Shown piece by piece: positions 1 to 5,917 of a stretch of 6,404 nucleotides of DNA. Position 1 is the first letter of the stretch; every line of letters starts with the position of its first letter. The DNA is from Aquisalimonas sp. (GTDB lineage: Bacteria; Pseudomonadota; Gammaproteobacteria; Nitrococcales; Aquisalimonadaceae). The DNA lies in NCBI GenBank assembly GCA_007133445.1, contig SLMR01000298.1:1-6404 (forward strand). The letters are read 5' to 3'. Under the pieces are notes generated by a model. It was not told the origin of the DNA. It ran no database searches and worked only from the letters and a program-made list of their open reading frames with translations. A program made the translations under genes and the position numbers.

Positions 1-607
1 CCAGCCAGGGCGGACGCTTATCGACGGAGATATCCAGCAGTCGCAGGGTCACCGGCAGGGGGGCCGCGGCCCGGCAGATGGCGCCGATACTCTCCATGTA
101 GAAGACCGTATCCGGCTGGCGGCCATGGGAGGGCATCAGGTACTCGGTGCGCACCATGCCGACCCCCGCCGCGCCGACGCGCAGCGCCTCGTGAGCGCCC
201 TGCACGCTTGTGATGCTCGCGCGCAATTCCACACCGACGCCGTCACGGGTCAGCACCGGCTGTCCCGCGCGCAACCCCAGCGCGGCGCTCTCATCTCCCA
301 CGGCCCCGCCATTGGCCGGGTCGAGGCGGCCGCTGCCACCGTCCAGGCGCAGGCGCTGGCCTTCTGCCAGCTCCCCTGCCTGACGCCGGCTGACGATCAG
401 GGTCGGCACGCCGCGCCCCTGGAGTTCGCTCATGGGATGCGACAGGGGTGCCCCACCCACCACGATCAACCCCGCCGGCCCGGCGGTCAGGCGCTCCACG
501 TCGGCATAGTCGATCAGCAGGAGATGCTGCTCGTCGGCCCCTTCCAGGTCGCGGGTAATGGTTCCCTCGGCGATTCCCGGGACGAAGGGCATGGCTTGCA
601 TGGTCAT
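1..607 (-). CDS. PEP-utilizing protein related to PTS Enzyme I, lacking the HPr-binding subdomain (3' end beyond left edge)
   Basis: The frame is open from an ATG at 607 to the window edge, giving 202 residues; the C-terminus is missing. I see three parts in order. Residues 8-14 contain PGIA, as at the N-terminus of Enzyme I. Residues 46-72 resemble the PEP-utilizing swivel domain, with a putative phosphohistidine at H57 in a GAPLSH motif and a VP eleven residues later. From about residue 128 the PEP-binding barrel begins: GAAGVGMVRTEYL with R153 of the RTE motif, then LRLLDISVDK with R189, matching the two phosphate-binding arginines of Enzyme I (R296 and R332 in E. coli). The helical HPr-binding region that normally lies between PGIA and the swivel domain seems absent, so classical PTS phosphotransfer to HPr is doubtful. 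An AAGGA five bases upstream supports this start. The gene follows the membrane-anchored protein after 39 bases. The family assignment is firm; substrate and partner are unknown. Pyruvate/PEP dikinase relatives share these domains but usually in another order. Confidence 0.82.
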   Translation of the reverse strand, partial: MTMQAMPFVPGIAEGTITRDLEGADEQHLLLIDYADVERLTAGPAGLIVVGGAPLSHPMSELQGRGVPTLIVSRRQAGELAEGQRLRLDGGSGRLDPANGGAVGDESAALGLRAGQPVLTRDGVGVELRASITSVQGAHEALRVGAAGVGMVRTEYLMPSHGRQPDTVFYMESIGAICRAAAPLPVTLRLLDISVDKRPPWL

Positions 608-612
608 GGTGA

Positions 613-617
613 TCCTT
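613..617 (-). promoter_or_regulatory. Ribosome binding site of the Enzyme I-like gene
   Basis: AAGGA on the minus strand, five bases before the ATG at 605-607. It favours that ATG over the two in-frame ATG codons just downstream (599-601 and 590-592). The 39-base gap around it holds no terminator-like hairpin followed by a T run, so read-through from the upstream gene is plausible. Confidence 0.55.
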
Positions 618-646
618 GGCCGCGGCGGGGACGGTGCTATCCCGGG

Positions 647-1567
647 TCAGTCTATGGTGACGGTGCGGTTGGCGTCACGCTGCGGCGCGGTGTAGTCCAG
701 TTGCGGTGAGAGATGGCGAATGGCGCTGGGCGGGTCGACCAGGAACCGCTCGCCCAGCAGCACCATGTTGACCGGATCCCCGAGCGCCATGCGCAGGTCC
801 AGCTCTCCGGGCACCTGCACGAATCCGCGCAGGGATTCGAGGCTGGCATCCAGGTCCGGGTCGTCCCATTCGGCCACGGCCCAGTCCAGTTCCCCGAGCA
901 TGTTGGCCGCCAGGGTCCGGCCGGTCATGCCCCGTTCCCGGCCAAGCTGTTCCAGAATACCGACGAACAGCCCGTGATCGCGCCACTGGCCCTGGAGTTT
1001 TACCAGTTCGAGCCCGGAGAGCGGGCCGTCGTAGGGATGATCGAGCACGCCGGTGGGCTGCAGGTAGAAGCGTCCGCGCAGGGCCAGACGATCACCGCTG
1101 TGGAGTTCCACCGACGCTTCGTCGATGGTCAGCGCACGGGTGTCGTGATCGAAGCGCATGTCCAGGGTCATGTCACCCACCACCGGACCATTGAGCGCCG
1201 TTTCCAGGAAGTCCAGGGTCTGCGGCCAGCCGCCGCGCACCCAGTAGACATCGTGCAACCGGACCCGCAGACGCTCCGGCGCGATGGCACCACCGCTGTA
1301 CTCGCGGATGCTCACGCGCCGCACGCGCACATCGGGGAACAGACCCTCGCCGATGAGGCGCAGGTCGTGGACGGCCGCCGTGCGCTCAAGCGGGTTCACG
1401 GTCACGGCACGGTAACCGCCTTCCAGCTGGGCCGGGAGTTCCGCCAGCCGGGCATCAACGGTCCGGGCAACCCGCTGCTCCAGGTAGTTCTGGGCGGAGA
1501 ACAGCCCCACGCCGACGAGCACCCCGAGGACGACGACCACCAGCATGGCGCGGATGGCCTGTCGCAT
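647..1567 (-). CDS. Membrane-anchored protein of unknown function
   Basis: I do not recognise a family with confidence. The protein has 306 residues from the ATG at 1567, or 311 from a GTG at 1582. Residues 5-24 are a single strongly hydrophobic segment (LVVVVLGVLVGVGLF) after a short basic start, reading as an uncleaved signal anchor, so the remaining 280 or so residues are probably periplasmic. That part contains short alternating hydrophobic stretches (for example MTLDMRFDHDTRALTI and LALRGRFYL) suggesting beta structure. Layout resembles the DUF945 or AsmA-like class of anchored envelope proteins, but this is only a resemblance. I chose ATG 1567 because it forms a TGATG overlap with the pgpA stop codon, typical of translational coupling; no strong Shine-Dalgarno decides between the two starts. 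The position after pgpA, a phospholipid gene, weakly suggests an envelope role. Confidence 0.75.
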   Translation of the reverse strand: MRQAIRAMLVVVVLGVLVGVGLFSAQNYLEQRVARTVDARLAELPAQLEGGYRAVTVNPLERTAAVHDLRLIGEGLFPDVRVRRVSIREYSGGAIAPERLRVRLHDVYWVRGGWPQTLDFLETALNGPVVGDMTLDMRFDHDTRALTIDEASVELHSGDRLALRGRFYLQPTGVLDHPYDGPLSGLELVKLQGQWRDHGLFVGILEQLGRERGMTGRTLAANMLGELDWAVAEWDDPDLDASLESLRGFVQVPGELDLRMALGDPVNMVLLGERFLVDPPSAIRHLSPQLDYTAPQRDANRTVTID

Positions 1568-2067
1568 CAGGCGGCCAGCCACCAGGCGATGCCCTGCAGG
1601 ATCACGGCGGCATAGACCCCTGCCAGGATGTCATCGACCATGATGCCCAGTCCGCCGCCCACCCGACGATCCAGCCAGCCGATCGGCCACGGCTTGAGGA
1701 CGTCGAACAAGCGGAACAGCACGAACCCCAGTACGATCCACAGCACGCCCACCGGCGCGGCGATCATGGTGACGAGGAACCCGGCCACTTCGTCCCAGAC
1801 GATGGCCGGATGATCGTGGACGCCGAAATCCCGTGCGGCACGGTCGCAGATCCAGATACCGGCGCCGATGACCACAAGCGTACCCAACAGGTAACCCCAG
1901 AGCGGCAGCGGGACCAGCAGCAGGTAGACGGGGATGCCGGCCAGTGTGCCCACGGTTCCCGGCGCTTTCGGTGCCAGGCCGGTGCCGAACCCGAGGGCGA
2001 GGAAATGCACGGGATTGGCGAGTCGGGCACGGCCGGCCAGGGACGGGACGGGGTCGGATTCGGCCAT
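1567..2067 (-). CDS. pgpA: Phosphatidylglycerophosphatase A
   Basis: Inner-membrane enzyme that removes phosphate from phosphatidylglycerophosphate to give phosphatidylglycerol, the last step of phosphatidylglycerol synthesis. The 166 residues are close to the usual family length. All family motifs are present: GFGTGLAPKAPGTVGTL (26-42), the HDHPAIVWDEVAG block (84-96) with its acidic residues, FRLFDVLKPWPI (118-129), and GGGLGIMVDDILAG (137-150) with the paired aspartates expected to bind magnesium. Hydrophobic stretches around 45-73, 97-120 and 147-164 fit membrane segments. A GGAG seven bases upstream of the ATG supports the start. It follows thiL after four bases and its TGA overlaps the next start. 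Nothing odd seen. Confidence 0.97.
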   Translation of the reverse strand: MAESDPVPSLAGRARLANPVHFLALGFGTGLAPKAPGTVGTLAGIPVYLLLVPLPLWGYLLGTLVVIGAGIWICDRAARDFGVHDHPAIVWDEVAGFLVTMIAAPVGVLWIVLGFVLFRLFDVLKPWPIGWLDRRVGGGLGIMVDDILAGVYAAVILQGIAWWLAA

Positions 2068-2071
2068 GCGC

Positions 2072-3037
2072 TTACTCCGGGAAGTGGCGGTAACCGGCGG
2101 TTTCCAGCGCCACCGGCGAATTGTCGCCGCGCACCAGGCGCAGGCCGGACTCCTGCTGTACCGTGCCCACCCGGGTCAGGGCGACGCCGAGCCGGCTGGC
2201 GAGGGCGTCGAGTTCATGCAGGCGCGAGCGCGGCAGCGTGAAGCACAGCTCGTAGTCGTCGCCACCGGTCAGCGCGGTGCGCCACTGACGTTGCCGCCCA
2301 CCGAAGCGCATGCCCGGCTCCGACAACGGCAGGCGATCCACGTCCAGCGTGGCGCCCACACCGCTTGCCTGCAACAGGTGGCCCAGATCAGCCGCCAGTC
2401 CGTCGGAGATATCGATGGCGGCGGTGGCGCGACCGCGCAGCGCCCGGCCCAGGCTCACTCGAGGCGTGGGACGATGCAGGCGATTGACCAGGTAGGCGAC
2501 GTCGTCGTCGTCACGGTCCGCGCGGCCCCGCCAGAGGTTGAGTCCCAGGGCCGCGTCGCCCAGCGCACCGCTGACCACCACGGCGTCCCCGGGCCGGGCG
2601 CCACGCCGGCGCAGCGCCGCACCCGGTGGCACGCTGCCCGCCACCTGCACGGTCACGGTCAGGGGCCCCCGGGCAATGTCACCGCCAACCAGGCGCACCT
2701 GGTGGTAACGGGCCAGTCCGCCCAGCCCGCGGGCAAATCCCTCGAGCCAGACCGGATCAGCCTCGGGCAGGATCAGGGCGAGTTGTAACCAGGCCGGATC
2801 AGCGCCCATGGCCGCCAGGTCACTGAGGTTGACCGCCAGCGCCTTCTCTCCCACCGTCTCGGCGGGCGCGTCCTCCGGGAAATGGACACCGGCCACCAGG
2901 GCATCGGTGGCCAGCACCAGCGCCTGCCCCGGGGGCGGCTGCACCACGGCGCCATCATCGCCGACGCCGAGCAGGACATCGTCGCGACGCGTGCCCAGGT
3001 CGCTGAAGTAGGTCCGGATCAGCTCGAATTCCGTCAT
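2072..3037 (-). CDS. thiL: Thiamine-monophosphate kinase
   Basis: Cytoplasmic kinase that phosphorylates thiamine monophosphate to thiamine diphosphate with ATP. From the ATG at 3037 it has 321 residues, close to E. coli ThiL. Family motifs in order: GVGDDGAVV (24-32), ATDALVAGVHF (43-53), VNLSDLAAMGADP (69-81), GGDIARGP (118-125), DISDGLAADLGHLL (209-222) and TGGDDYEL (257-264). The acidic residues of these motifs bind the Mg-nucleotide and substrate phosphates in the AIR synthase-like fold. The reading frame stays open upstream to 3154, but that extension is low-complexity sequence inside nusB; MTEFELI is the normal ThiL N-terminus and has GAGGG eight bases upstream. The only oddity is GGDIA where GGDTT is usual. 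It sits 19 bases after nusB and four before pgpA, the standard order. Confidence 0.97.
   Translation of the reverse strand: MTEFELIRTYFSDLGTRRDDVLLGVGDDGAVVQPPPGQALVLATDALVAGVHFPEDAPAETVGEKALAVNLSDLAAMGADPAWLQLALILPEADPVWLEGFARGLGGLARYHQVRLVGGDIARGPLTVTVQVAGSVPPGAALRRRGARPGDAVVVSGALGDAALGLNLWRGRADRDDDDVAYLVNRLHRPTPRVSLGRALRGRATAAIDISDGLAADLGHLLQASGVGATLDVDRLPLSEPGMRFGGRQRQWRTALTGGDDYELCFTLPRSRLHELDALASRLGVALTRVGTVQQESGLRLVRGDNSPVALETAGYRHFPE
2075..2078 (-). promoter_or_regulatory. Ribosome binding site of pgpA, adjoining the thiL stop
   Basis: GGAG on the minus strand, seven bases before the pgpA ATG. It lies within the last codon of thiL, directly before its TAA, so ribosomes finishing thiL cover this site. 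This suggests coupled translation of the two genes. Confidence 0.6.
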
Positions 3038-3045
3038 GCGGGGTG

Positions 3046-3050
3046 CCCTC
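3046..3050 (-). promoter_or_regulatory. Ribosome binding site deciding the thiL start
   Basis: GAGGG on the minus strand, eight bases before the ATG at 3035-3037 and inside the 19-base nusB-thiL gap. It supports the shorter thiL start over the longer open frame reaching 3154. Confidence 0.6.
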
Positions 3051-3056
3051 GCTGCT

Positions 3057-3593
3057 TCAGCGCCGCTGGCGGCCCATCTCCGCTGCGCGCATGGCGTGAC
3101 CGCGGGCGACCTTGTCCAGCACGCCGTTGATGTACTTGTGGCTCGCTTCGGCACCGAAGGCCTTGGCCAGTTCCACCGCCTCGGTAATCACCACGCGGTA
3201 GGGGATGTCCAGTCGCTCGTTGAGTTCGAAGGTCCCCATGCGCAGCACCAGCCGCTCCACCGGATCCAGGCTCGCCATGGCGCGATCCAGGTGCGGCGTG
3301 ATCTGCGCGTCCCAGTCCTCCATGCGATCGAGCACCCCGTGCAGCAGCTCGCGGAACAGCGTGAGGTCCGTGTCGGCCATGTCCATGGCCTCCTCCAGCT
3401 CCCGATCGGGTTCCACCGCGGGGGGCGCACTGTTCGCGCCGGCCGGCGCCTCCTCCTCGTCGGGCAGGAACTGCCGCTCGATGTCCCGGGCACTATGACC
3501 CGTGAGCTGCCACTGGTACAACGCCTGCAGCGCGCGCTGCCGGGCAGCGCGCCGCTGCCGGTTGTGATCGTGACGACGCCCGCGTGCGGCCAT
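3057..3593 (-). CDS. nusB: Transcription antitermination factor NusB, with an acidic Ala/Pro-rich insert
   Basis: NusB binds boxA RNA together with ribosomal protein S10 (NusE) and promotes antitermination, chiefly on rRNA operons. The all-helical family is recognised from the arginine-rich N-terminus with RRAARQRALQALYQWQL (14-30), FRELLHGV (80-87), LVLRMGTFEL (115-124), IPYRVVITEAVELAKAFG (130-147) and HKYINGVLDKVA (152-163). With 178 residues it is about 40 longer than E. coli NusB (139). About 24 of these form an insert rich in Asp, Glu, Ala and Pro at roughly residues 44-67, between QFL and FRELL; the rest are an extended basic N-terminus and C-terminus. The ATG at 3593 lies three bases after the ribH stop and has only a weak ribosome binding site, so coupling to ribH is likely. 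Confidence 0.96.
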   Translation of the reverse strand: MAARGRRHDHNRQRRAARQRALQALYQWQLTGHSARDIERQFLPDEEEAPAGANSAPPAVEPDRELEEAMDMADTDLTLFRELLHGVLDRMEDWDAQITPHLDRAMASLDPVERLVLRMGTFELNERLDIPYRVVITEAVELAKAFGAEASHKYINGVLDKVARGHAMRAAEMGRQRR

Positions 3594-3596
3594 GGC

Positions 3597-4064
3597 TCAG
3601 CCGTCGATCCGGCGCAGCAGGCTCACCATTTCCATGGCCGACATGGCGGCCTCTGCGCCCTTGTTGCCGGCCTTGGTGCCGGCCCGCTCGATCGCCTGCT
3701 CGATGGAATCCACGGTAAGCACGCCGAAGGCCACCGGCAGGTCACGCTGCATGGCCACCTGCCCCAACCCCTTGCTGCACTCACCGGCCACGTAGTCGAA
3801 GTGCGGCGTGCCGCCGCGGATCACCGCGCCCAGGGCAATCACGGCATCGAACCGGCCGGTGGCCGCCACGCGATCGGTGACCAGGGGCAGCTCCCAGGCG
3901 CCCGGGGCCCGCACCACGGTAATGTGGTCATCGGCTACGCCGTGGCGCCGCAACGCATCCCGCGCGCCTTCCAGCAGGCTTTCCACCACGAACGCATTGA
4001 AGCGCCCCACGACCAGTGCGTAGCGCCCGTCCACGGAGGTGAAGTCACCCTCGATTGTTGTCAT
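3597..4064 (-). CDS. ribH: 6,7-dimethyl-8-ribityllumazine synthase
   Basis: RibH condenses 5-amino-6-ribitylaminouracil with 3,4-dihydroxy-2-butanone 4-phosphate to form lumazine, the substrate of riboflavin synthase. From the ATG at 4064 it has 155 residues, the normal size, and aligns by eye almost end to end with E. coli RibH. Diagnostic segments are [16 protein letters not shown] (19-34), [10 protein letters not shown] (51-60), [17 protein letters not shown] (77-93) with the conserved histidine H88, and [20 protein letters not shown] (113-132). The frame is open upstream to 4163, but that part lies inside ribB. An ATG at 4073 is nine bases before the chosen one; AGGCGG is ten bases from 4064 but only one from 4073, which favours 4064. 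The related enzymes form 5-mer or 60-mer assemblies; the sequence does not show which. Confidence 0.97.
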   Translation of the reverse strand: MTTIEGDFTSVDGRYALVVGRFNAFVVESLLEGARDALRRHGVADDHITVVRAPGAWELPLVTDRVAATGRFDAVIALGAVIRGGTPHFDYVAGECSKGLGQVAMQRDLPVAFGVLTVDSIEQAIERAGTKAGNKGAEAAMSAMEMVSLLRRIDG

Positions 4065-4074
4065 GTCATCCATC

Positions 4075-4080
4075 CCGCCT
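4075..4080 (-). promoter_or_regulatory. Ribosome binding site deciding the ribH start
   Basis: AGGCGG on the minus strand in the ribB-ribH gap, matching five of six bases of AGGAGG. It is ten bases from the ATG at 4062-4064 and one base from the ATG at 4071-4073, so it points to the former. The family's usual N-terminus agrees. Confidence 0.45.
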
Positions 4081-4092
4081 GTCTCTGCCGGC

Positions 4093-5208
4093 TCACACCG
4101 GATCCACGTATTCAACCACTTCCATGCCGAACCCGGACAACGCATGCATGCGCTTGGGCGCACTCAGCACCCGCATGCGGCGCACGCCCAAGTCGGTGAG
4201 AATCTGTGCGCCCTGCCCATAGGTCCGCAGATCGGCGCTTGCCTGGGCGCCCGCCTGCTCGTCACTGCTCTCTGCCTGCCGGTGATACTCGTGCATGCGC
4301 TTGAGGATGGTGGAATCGTCCTCGCCGCCGCGCAGCACCACGATCACGCCTTCATCCTCCTCCGCGACCTGCCGGAGGGCGGCACGCAGGGGCCAGCTGC
4401 ACAGCGGGCCGGTGCTGGCGAGCATGTCCGACAGCGTGTTCTGTAGGTGGACCCGCACCAGCGTCGGCTGATCCGGCTGCGGGCGCCCACGCACCAGGGC
4501 GAAGTGCAGGGCGTCATCCACGTTGTCCTGGTAAGCATACAGGTGGAACGGCCCGAACTCCGTGGGCAGTTCGCAGTCGGCCACCCGCTCGACAGTACGC
4601 TCGTTGCGTACACGGTAGGCGATCAGGTCGGCGACGGTGCCGATCTTCAGTCCGTGCTCGCGGGCGAAGGCGATGAGATCGTCCCGCCGCGCCATGGTGC
4701 CATCCTCGTTGAGGATCTCCACGATCACGGAGGACGGCTCGAACCCGGCCATGCGGGCGAGATCACAGCCGGCCTCGGTATGCCCGGCGCGGGTGAGCAC
4801 GCCGCCGGGCTGCGCCATCAGCGGGAAGATATGCCCTGGCTGGGTGATGTCCTCGGGCTTCGCGTGCGGCGCCACGGCGGCCTGCACGGTGCGCGCGCGG
4901 TCGGCAGCGGAGATGCCGGTGGTCACACCGGTACTCGCCTCGATGGAGACGGTGAAGTTGGTACTCTGGGCCCGGTCCGTCCCGCCCACCATCAGCGGCA
5001 GGCGCAACTGCTCGCAGCGGTCGCGGGTGAGCGTCATGCACACCAGGCCGCGGCCGAAGCGCGCCATGAAATTGATGTCGTCCGGCCGCACCATGCTGGA
5101 GGCCATGACCAGATCGCCCTCGTTCTCGCGATCCTCGTCATCCATGATCACCACCATGCGCCCCTGGCGCAGTTCCTCGATGATCTCCTCGATGCTGTTC
5201 ATGGCCAT
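4093..5208 (-). CDS. ribB: 3,4-dihydroxy-2-butanone 4-phosphate synthase with a degenerate GTP cyclohydrolase II domain (RibBX type)
   Basis: The N-terminal half (about 1-200) converts ribulose 5-phosphate to dihydroxybutanone phosphate plus formate. It carries [10 protein letters not shown] (23-32) with the metal-binding acidic residues, [21 protein letters not shown] (85-105), PGHIFPL (124-130) and [21 protein letters not shown] (135-155). The C-terminal half (about 205-371) resembles GTP cyclohydrolase II: it keeps [17 protein letters not shown] (326-342) and VVEYV near the end. But the region that should hold the zinc-binding C-x10-C-x-C (about 252-275) reads [13 protein letters not shown]..., with a single cysteine at 270. 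The GRGIGL and DTVEAN blocks are also absent. It therefore almost certainly lacks cyclohydrolase activity, as in the proteobacterial variant called RibBX; databases often label it ribBA. The ATG at 5208 has AGGA eight bases upstream; the frame extends to 5331 inside ribE. A second ATG follows at 5202. Confidence 0.95.
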   Translation of the reverse strand: MAMNSIEEIIEELRQGRMVVIMDDEDRENEGDLVMASSMVRPDDINFMARFGRGLVCMTLTRDRCEQLRLPLMVGGTDRAQSTNFTVSIEASTGVTTGISAADRARTVQAAVAPHAKPEDITQPGHIFPLMAQPGGVLTRAGHTEAGCDLARMAGFEPSSVIVEILNEDGTMARRDDLIAFAREHGLKIGTVADLIAYRVRNERTVERVADCELPTEFGPFHLYAYQDNVDDALHFALVRGRPQPDQPTLVRVHLQNTLSDMLASTGPLCSWPLRAALRQVAEEDEGVIVVLRGGEDDSTILKRMHEYHRQAESSDEQAGAQASADLRTYGQGAQILTDLGVRRMRVLSAPKRMHALSGFGMEVVEYVDPV

Positions 5209-5216
5209 GGCAGAAA

Positions 5217-5220
5217 TCCT
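5217..5220 (-). promoter_or_regulatory. Ribosome binding site deciding the ribB start
   Basis: AGGA on the minus strand, eight bases before the ATG at 5206-5208 and fourteen before the ATG at 5200-5202. It favours the first, giving a protein starting MAMNS. Confidence 0.55.
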
Positions 5221-5229
5221 GTTACTGGG

Positions 5230-5246
5230 CACCGGCGAGGCCGGCG
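5230..5246 (-). other. Small hairpin in the ribE-ribB gap
   Basis: The transcribed strand reads CGCCGGC-CTC-GCCGGTG: seven pairs including one G-U, with a three-base loop. No T run follows, so it is not an intrinsic terminator, and it is far too short to be an FMN riboswitch. It lies ten bases upstream of the ribB ribosome binding site. It may be chance in GC-rich DNA. Confidence 0.3.
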
Positions 5247-5254
5247 GGGCGCGT

Positions 5255-5917
5255 TCAGTCGGCGCGGAAACCGTGACGGGCGAGAAACTCGCGGGTGATT
5301 CCGACCGCCCCGGGGACGGCCGCTTCGTCACCGAGCATGAGGCGCTCCAGGTAGCGGGCGATGACGTCCACCTCGAGGTTCACCGACTGGCCGGGACGAT
5401 ACCCGCCGAAGCGTGTAACGTCCATGGTGTGCGGGACAATATTGACGTCGAAACAGGCGCCGTCGACGCCATTGATGGTCAGGCTGACGCCGTCGATGCA
5501 GATGGAGCCCTTCTCGGCAATGTAGCGCGCCAGCCGATCCGGGGCGCGAAACCGGAAACGCCAGGAGCGCCCGTCCTGACGGCGCTCCTCCACGGTACCC
5601 AGGCCATCCACATGGCCGCTCACCAGGTGGCCACCCAAGGGCGTCGACGGGGTCAGGGCCTTCTCCAGGTTCACGGCACTGCCGATCTCCAGTCCGCCCA
5701 GGCTGGTACGATCCAGGGTTTCCACGGAGACGTCCGCGGTGAAGCCGTCGTCGTTGATACTCACCGCGGTGAGGCACACGCCGTTGACGGCGATGCTGTC
5801 GCCGATCGTCACATCGGCCATGCCTAGGCCGGCCGCACCGACCTCAAGGCGCACATCGTCACCGCGGCGCTCGCGGGCGCGAATGGTGCCCATGGCCTGG
5901 ATGATTCCGGTAAACAT
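5255..5917 (-). CDS. ribE: Riboflavin synthase alpha chain
   Basis: Converts two molecules of 6,7-dimethyl-8-ribityllumazine into riboflavin and 5-amino-6-ribitylaminouracil. The 220 residues form two lumazine-binding repeats, as in the family. The first has MFTGIIQ at 1-7, GDSIAVNGVCLTA (39-51) and GGHLVSGHVDG (95-105). The second has EKGSICIDGVSLTI (135-148), FDVNIVPHTM (156-165) and VNLEVDVIARYLERL (179-193). The start at ATG 5917 gives the invariant MFTG N-terminus; a TTG one codon upstream is an unlikely alternative. GGAG lies seven bases upstream inside ribD, and the start overlaps the ribD TGA as TGATG, so the two are probably translationally coupled. The gene is called ribC in some organisms. 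No odd features. Confidence 0.97.
   Translation of the reverse strand: MFTGIIQAMGTIRARERRGDDVRLEVGAAGLGMADVTIGDSIAVNGVCLTAVSINDDGFTADVSVETLDRTSLGGLEIGSAVNLEKALTPSTPLGGHLVSGHVDGLGTVEERRQDGRSWRFRFRAPDRLARYIAEKGSICIDGVSLTINGVDGACFDVNIVPHTMDVTRFGGYRPGQSVNLEVDVIARYLERLMLGDEAAVPGAVGITREFLARHGFRAD

Noticed and set aside
608..646. Possible terminator between the anchored protein and the Enzyme I-like gene
   Set aside because: Short palindromes (CCCGGG, CCGCGG) are present, but there is no stem followed by a T run on the transcribed strand.
125..709. Plus-strand open frame of 194 codons at the left end
   Set aside because: Exact antisense of the Enzyme I-like gene, whose motifs (PGIA, SH, RTE, DISVDK) are convincing.
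713..1615. Plus-strand open frame of 300 codons opposite the unknown anchored protein
   Set aside because: I considered this more carefully because the minus-strand gene is itself unrecognised. The minus-strand frame has a proper hydrophobic anchor, a TGATG link to pgpA and the same direction as all neighbours; the plus frame has none of these.
3038..3154. N-terminal extension of ThiL within nusB
   Set aside because: The extension is low-complexity out-of-frame nusB sequence; the MTEFELI start has a ribosome binding site and gives the family's normal length.
3036..4199. Long plus-strand open frame of 387 codons
   Set aside because: It lies antisense to thiL, nusB and ribH, all with clear conserved motifs. 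The translation is rich in His, Arg, Gly and Gln without recognisable domains, as expected for the complement of GC-rich coding DNA.
5209..5254. Possible FMN riboswitch in front of ribB
   Set aside because: FMN riboswitches often precede ribB genes, but the gap is only 46 bases, too short for the RFN element, and it lacks the conserved blocks. The head of the operon lies outside the window and cannot be judged.
4637..5827. Plus-strand open frame of 396 codons
   Set aside because: Antisense to ribB and ribE; its translation is low-complexity and has no family motif.
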